DNA of 47,310 bases, from contig CALWXR010000016.1 in NCBI GenBank assembly GCA_944385535.1, forward strand, positions 1-47,310. Direction: 5' to 3'. The stretch comes from an uncultured Oscillospiraceae bacterium (GTDB lineage Bacteria > Bacillota > Clostridia > Oscillospirales > Oscillospiraceae). A program made the translations under genes and the position numbers. Each line of letters opens with the position of its first letter. Position 1 is the stretch's first letter. A model generated the notes under the pieces. The model worked only from the letters and a program-made list of their open reading frames with translations. It had not been told where the DNA came from and ran no database searches. Positions 43,964 to 47,310 of this stretch are shown piece after piece.

Positions 43964-44547
43964 TGCTTAACTCCCCTTTCAGTTTGCTGCTCTGCCTGTA
44001 CGCGGAGCAAATAATGTTTTTGGTCTTCAAAGAGCCCCTCTATCCGCCGGATGATCCACATGAGGAAGGCCGTAAACAGCACGCTCAGGATATCCGTCGT
44101 AATAAAGCCAACCAAAGCCTCCCCGGGAAAGCCCAGCGCCGCGACCGCGGCCGTTCTCCCCAGGAGCATCAGGAGCTGAACCGCCACGCCGAAGCTGACC
44201 GACAAAAAGCTGTCGTTTCGGATCCGCTCCTTCCCGAAGATGGGAAACATCACCAGCGCCCCCAGACAGGCCAGGTTCCCCAGTCCGTAAACCAGGTACT
44301 GCCGTCCTTCCCCCTCTGCCAGGGCCACAAACAGCAGCCCGCCGCACAGGGCGTGGATGGCGGCATAGCCGTTCCAGCGCATCATCACCAGGGCGGTCAC
44401 CGCCGCCACCGGGGACACCACATACAGCTGCTCCGGGTACCAAAAGGTACAGGCGTGGTGAATGAGATATTGAGATACTGCCAGCACCGCCAGAAGGATG
44501 GTCAGGTCGATCCAGCGGTATTGGCGGAAGGAAATGTGTTGTTTCAT
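43960..44547 (-). CDS. Six-helix membrane protein, ECF S-component-like
   Basis: 195 residues with about six membrane helices (near 14-32, 40-55, 60-76, 83-103, 112-130, 142-166) and a charged tail (GLFEDQKHYLLRVQAEQQ). Size and topology are those of substrate-binding S components of ECF vitamin transporters, but I cannot confirm the family. It lies between the pectin methylesterase and the first permease and is coupled to the permease by overlap. No EcfA/EcfT genes are here. It may be an accessory protein of the sugar importer, or an S component using a shared ECF module. Confidence 0.6.
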   Translation of the reverse strand: MKQHISFRQYRWIDLTILLAVLAVSQYLIHHACTFWYPEQLYVVSPVAAVTALVMMRWNGYAAIHALCGGLLFVALAEGEGRQYLVYGLGNLACLGALVMFPIFGKERIRNDSFLSVSFGVAVQLLMLLGRTAAVAALGFPGEALVGFITTDILSVLFTAFLMWIIRRIEGLFEDQKHYLLRVQAEQQTERGVKH

Positions 44548-44551
44548 AGGC

Positions 44552-45430
44552 TTACCTTTGCCCTTGGGTGTCCTGCCGGTTGACCCAGCTTACCCGGCCG
44601 GGTATCGGAGGGGATTCATAAAACCGGGCCGTCTTGTCCCGGCGGGTGCCGGCCCAGGGATCGAAGCCTTCCGGTGCGATGTGAGGCCCCTGGACGCAGT
44701 TTTCAAATCGGGCCATCCCGTAGTCCCGCCAGGGCCGGGCCAAATAGACGCTGCCGTCGGCCACGCCCTCCTCCCGGGTCAGGGAGCAGCCTTGGAAGCG
44801 GAAGCCCTCCGCCTGCTCCCGGCTGTGGGACGGGGCCGCCACAAAGCCTTTGCTTCTGGCGTCCCGGCCGGAGCGAAGCTCGCAGCCTTCAAACAGCGCG
44901 CTGCCGCCGCCGAAGATAAAGTCCACGGTGCCGGTGATCCGACAGTTTACAAACCGCTGCCTTTGGATTCCGCCCCGGCGCAGCTCCTCCGGAAGGAAGC
45001 CGTCGTACCGCTCGATCAGATCCTCAGGCAGGGGCCCCAGGAACAGGGTGTCCTGGGTGGAGGTAAGGCGGCAGTTTTTCATGGTAAAGTCATCGCCGCA
45101 GACGGACAGGGCGATCTGCTGGCCCTTTTTTTCCGGCTGGCCCGCGTCGTTGATCACGGAAAGGTTTTCCATGGTCACATGGTCGGCGCACACCGCCAGG
45201 GTGTAGGTTCGGAAGGTGATGTAGCGAAAGCCTTCCCCGTCTTCCTTGTTGGCGTAGTCGTCATAGACAATCCGCGTCTTTTCCGGGCCTTGTCCCAGGA
45301 TGGTCAGGCCATTGGTGCGGATCACGCATTTTTGCCGCCACACCCCGCCGGACAGGCGGATCACCGCGTTTTCCGGGGCGGCGTCCAGAATCTTCTGCAG
45401 ATTGTCGTCCGGGGTTACGTAAATCATCAT
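44552..45430 (-). CDS. Pectin methylesterase (CE8), intracellular
   Basis: 292 residues, a right-handed beta-helix esterase that removes methyl groups from homogalacturonan. Active-site blocks are complete: QDT (126-128, Asp127), DFIFG (170-174, Asp170) and RPWR (232-235). No signal peptide, unlike most secreted pectinesterases, so it would work on imported, still methylated oligomers. The start is the ATG at 45430 overlapping the kduI stop (ATGATG...); a longer frame inside kduI is rejected. It precedes the six-helix membrane protein by four bases. Confidence 0.93.
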   Translation of the reverse strand: MMIYVTPDDNLQKILDAAPENAVIRLSGGVWRQKCVIRTNGLTILGQGPEKTRIVYDDYANKEDGEGFRYITFRTYTLAVCADHVTMENLSVINDAGQPEKKGQQIALSVCGDDFTMKNCRLTSTQDTLFLGPLPEDLIERYDGFLPEELRRGGIQRQRFVNCRITGTVDFIFGGGSALFEGCELRSGRDARSKGFVAAPSHSREQAEGFRFQGCSLTREEGVADGSVYLARPWRDYGMARFENCVQGPHIAPEGFDPWAGTRRDKTARFYESPPIPGRVSWVNRQDTQGQR

Positions 45431-46263
45431 CTTAGGGCGTTGGTGGGGATGCCGTCCATGTCGTCGAAATCCTGATTTTCGCCGCACATGCCCCAGATGA
45501 AGGTGTAGTTGGCGGTGCCTACGCCGGAGTGGATGGACCAGCTGGGGGAGATCACCGCTTCTTCGTTGTGCATAACGATGTGCCGGGTTTCGCTGCCCTG
45601 GCCCATCATGTGGAATACCGCCTGATCCGGGGCGATCTCAAAATAGAAGTAGACCTCCATCCGCCGCTCATGGGTGTGGGAGGGCATGGTGTTCCACACG
45701 TTGCCGGGAAGCAGGGCGGTCATGCCCATGCTCAGCTGGCAGCTTTCGCATACCGCCGGGTGGATGTACTGGCGCAAAATCCGCTCGTTCACCGTCTCCT
45801 GAGCACCCAGGTGGTTGTAACGGGCCTTCTCCATGGGGATCAGCACCGTGGGGCAGGTGCGGTGGGCGGGAGAGGAATTGATATAGAACTTGGCCGGGTT
45901 CTCCTTATCCATGGAGCGGAACACCAGCTCCTTGGCGCCCATGCCAACGTAAATGCCGTCCTTGTGCTTCACGGGATACTCCACCCCGTCCACCACCAGA
46001 ACGCCGTCGCCGCCGATGTTGATGGCTCCCAGCTCCCGGCGGGCCAGGAAGTAGGGGGCCGCCAGCTCCTTGCAGCTTTCCAGCACCAGGTCCTCTTCCA
46101 CGGGCATGATGCCGCCGGCAATGATCCGATCCTGATGGGAATAGGTCAGGTTGATGGCGTCCTTTTCAAAGATGCCGCCGATATGGTAGTGCCTGCGAAG
46201 CTGCTCAGTGTCGTAATGCTTGGAATCCTCGGGATGATTGGCGTAACGTACATCAAATCTCAT
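45427..46263 (-). CDS. kduI: 5-keto-4-deoxyuronate isomerase
   Basis: Isomerises 5-keto-4-deoxyuronate (formed from the unsaturated uronate freed by GH105) to 2,5-diketo-3-deoxygluconate. 278 residues, the same length as E. coli KduI. A cupin fold with the zinc site in PSHTHERRMEVYFYFE and a later His in SIHSGVGTANYTFIWGMCGEN. The start is the ATG at 46263, ten bases after GGGAG; a GTG three codons earlier is too close to that site. One base separates it from the preceding gene, and its stop overlaps CE8. Confidence 0.95.
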   Translation of the reverse strand: MRFDVRYANHPEDSKHYDTEQLRRHYHIGGIFEKDAINLTYSHQDRIIAGGIMPVEEDLVLESCKELAAPYFLARRELGAINIGGDGVLVVDGVEYPVKHKDGIYVGMGAKELVFRSMDKENPAKFYINSSPAHRTCPTVLIPMEKARYNHLGAQETVNERILRQYIHPAVCESCQLSMGMTALLPGNVWNTMPSHTHERRMEVYFYFEIAPDQAVFHMMGQGSETRHIVMHNEEAVISPSWSIHSGVGTANYTFIWGMCGENQDFDDMDGIPTNALR

Positions 46264-46264
46264 T

Positions 46265-47104
46265 TCAAACACGCTCCCATATGGTTTTAATAGTATCCAC
46301 CGCCCGGGGGATGTCCTCCCCGGTGGTGCCCTCCAGAGTCAATACGGCGTTTGGATCATAGGCCTTGATCCGCCCAAGAACAGCGGGAATGTCCATCTGT
46401 CCGGCGCCGAAGGGGGCCTGCCGGGGACGCTGACCGGGCTGGAAGAAAAAGTCCTTCATGTGAAACAGCAGGATCTGTCCCCGGAAGGTATTCAGTCCTT
46501 CCTCCAAAATGTCCATATACACATCCTGATTGGTCTGATCCAGGTAGTTATACAGGTCGAAAATCACCTTGGTCTCCCGGCCCATGCGCGCCCTGGTTTG
46601 GGCCAGCGCCTCCACGCTCCAGCACACATGACCGGCGGCCCCTTCCATGGCGACGGTGCTTCCCCATTTTTTGGCCTCGTCGCACAGCCCGGCGAAGATA
46701 TCTCCCACCCGATCCAGGGCCTCCCGGGTTCGGTTTTGGGGGTGGTAGGTCCACTGATCGTCGTTAAAGGAGCCGGTTTCGGAGCCCACGGCGTCACAGC
46801 CCATAAAGCGGCACACCTTCAGGTAATCCGCAAAAATCTCCCGACACCGAAGCACCTTATTTCCGTCAGAATGCACCGGATTGAAGTAAGCGCCCACCAG
46901 GGGGATGATCTTTCCCGCGTTCCGGAAGGCCTCGCCGATCTGCGCCGCCTTCTCCGCTGTGATGGCTCCGGGGGCGTATGGAATGTCCTCGTACGCCTTG
47001 TAGCAAACCATCTGCACCCCGTCGATCCCCAGCCGGTCCAGCCGGTCCAGGATGGCGTCGGTACCCTTGACGCCCAGGTCGTGGGCCCGGATGCAAAGCT
47101 TCAT
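46265..47104 (-). CDS. Sugar phosphate isomerase/epimerase-like TIM barrel protein
   Basis: 279 residues of the xylose-isomerase-like (AP endonuclease 2) superfamily: MKLCIRAHDLGVKG at the start, GSETGSFNDDQW, AMEGAAGHVCW with a likely metal-binding Glu, FDLYNYLD, LLFHMKDFFF with His and Lys, and LTLEGTTGEDI near the end. The spaced Glu, Asp, His and Glu residues can form the family metal site. The exact reaction is unknown. First gene of the pectin operon, so it probably acts on a sugar released from pectin (rhamnose, arabinose or an acid derived from them). The ATG follows GGAGGGCGCTT. Confidence 0.8.
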   Translation of the reverse strand: MKLCIRAHDLGVKGTDAILDRLDRLGIDGVQMVCYKAYEDIPYAPGAITAEKAAQIGEAFRNAGKIIPLVGAYFNPVHSDGNKVLRCREIFADYLKVCRFMGCDAVGSETGSFNDDQWTYHPQNRTREALDRVGDIFAGLCDEAKKWGSTVAMEGAAGHVCWSVEALAQTRARMGRETKVIFDLYNYLDQTNQDVYMDILEEGLNTFRGQILLFHMKDFFFQPGQRPRQAPFGAGQMDIPAVLGRIKAYDPNAVLTLEGTTGEDIPRAVDTIKTIWERV

Positions 47105-47156
47105 AAGCGCCCTCCATTTCTTACCACTTTTTCACAAAAACATTTTCTGTTCATTC

Positions 47157-47187
47157 ATTATAATACAGCATTTTGTCGATCGCCATG
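47157..47187 (-). promoter_or_regulatory. Promoter of the pectin operon
   Basis: Minus strand: perfect -10 TATAAT (47157-47162), about 53 bp before the first ATG. The -35 region is poor (TGGCGA at 18 bp), which points to a promoter that needs an activator. Confidence 0.6.
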
Positions 47188-47205
47188 TATTTTTCGACTC
47201 AGGAT

Positions 47206-47265
47206 ATTCAAAAAACGGACATAATTTCTTTACAACTCTAAATGAGCAAATTCAAAAAATAGACA
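47206..47265. promoter_or_regulatory. Direct repeats upstream of the pectin operon promoter
   Basis: ATTCAAAAAACGGACA (47206-47221) and ATTCAAAAAATAGACA (47250-47265) match at 14 of 16 positions, 44 bp apart (about four helix turns), centred roughly 60 and 105 bp upstream of the likely transcript start. The phasing suits a dimeric activator such as an AraC protein. Confidence 0.55.
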
Positions 47266-47310
47266 AAGTGCCCCTATAGCGTCGAATACCCACAGAAAAA
47301 GGCAGAACAA

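Overview
The window reads as a chromosomal piece of a strictly anaerobic, GC-rich, low-motility gut-type Firmicute, most likely of the Oscillospirales (Ruminococcaceae/Oscillospiraceae). This is inferred from the protein sequences, the rubrerythrin, strong AGGAGG ribosome binding sites, many ATGA-coupled genes, TTG/GTG starts, and the pectin and uronate metabolism. No species can be named from the sequence alone.

Layout. 1-1150: right-hand scar of an integrated element (3' end of a tyrosine recombinase, an intact tRNA-Leu(CAA), a broken tRNA-Leu copy behind a good promoter, and a MATE transporter that has lost its N-terminal half at a 15-bp palindrome). 1152-7500: housekeeping genes (DUF4179 protein, hisS, a methylglyoxal-synthase-like gene with a lost active site, minD, pta, rubrerythrin). 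7619-16866: nucleoside scavenging, with a guanosine-type ABC importer (nupNOPQ), cdd, deoB, deoD, deoC and tdk, all on the minus strand. 17064-22221: a DUF4349 lipoprotein, an M14 peptidase, mnmG and trmB. 22454-31245: galacturonate catabolism (uxaC, a MATE transporter, a CE12 esterase, uxaA, uxaB) with a divergent AraC regulator. 31604-47104: one very long minus-strand pectin/rhamnogalacturonan operon of 16 genes.

How it works together. The long operon would import pectic oligosaccharides with a 725-residue binding lipoprotein and two permeases. It would then de-esterify and cut them inside the cell (CE8, GH28, GH105, with the CE12 esterase from the neighbouring cluster). Unsaturated uronate goes through KduI and KduD, and galacturonate goes through UxaC, UxaB and UxaA; both routes meet at 2-keto-3-deoxygluconate. 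Its kinase and aldolase are not in the window. Between the binding protein and GH28 sits an unusual block: two MsmX/UgpC-type ATPases, each preceded by two small four-helix membrane proteins of unknown function. This is the best candidate for an undescribed system here.

Every long gap (about 6.45-6.9, 15.1-15.5, 19.1-19.65, 25.3-25.8, 28.0-28.6 and 31.25-31.5 kb) is filled by one family of short palindromic repeats, about 24 units in both orientations. One gap also holds a 254-bp multi-hairpin element with a possible target-site duplication, which looks like a MITE. Open frames across these repeats are not treated as genes.
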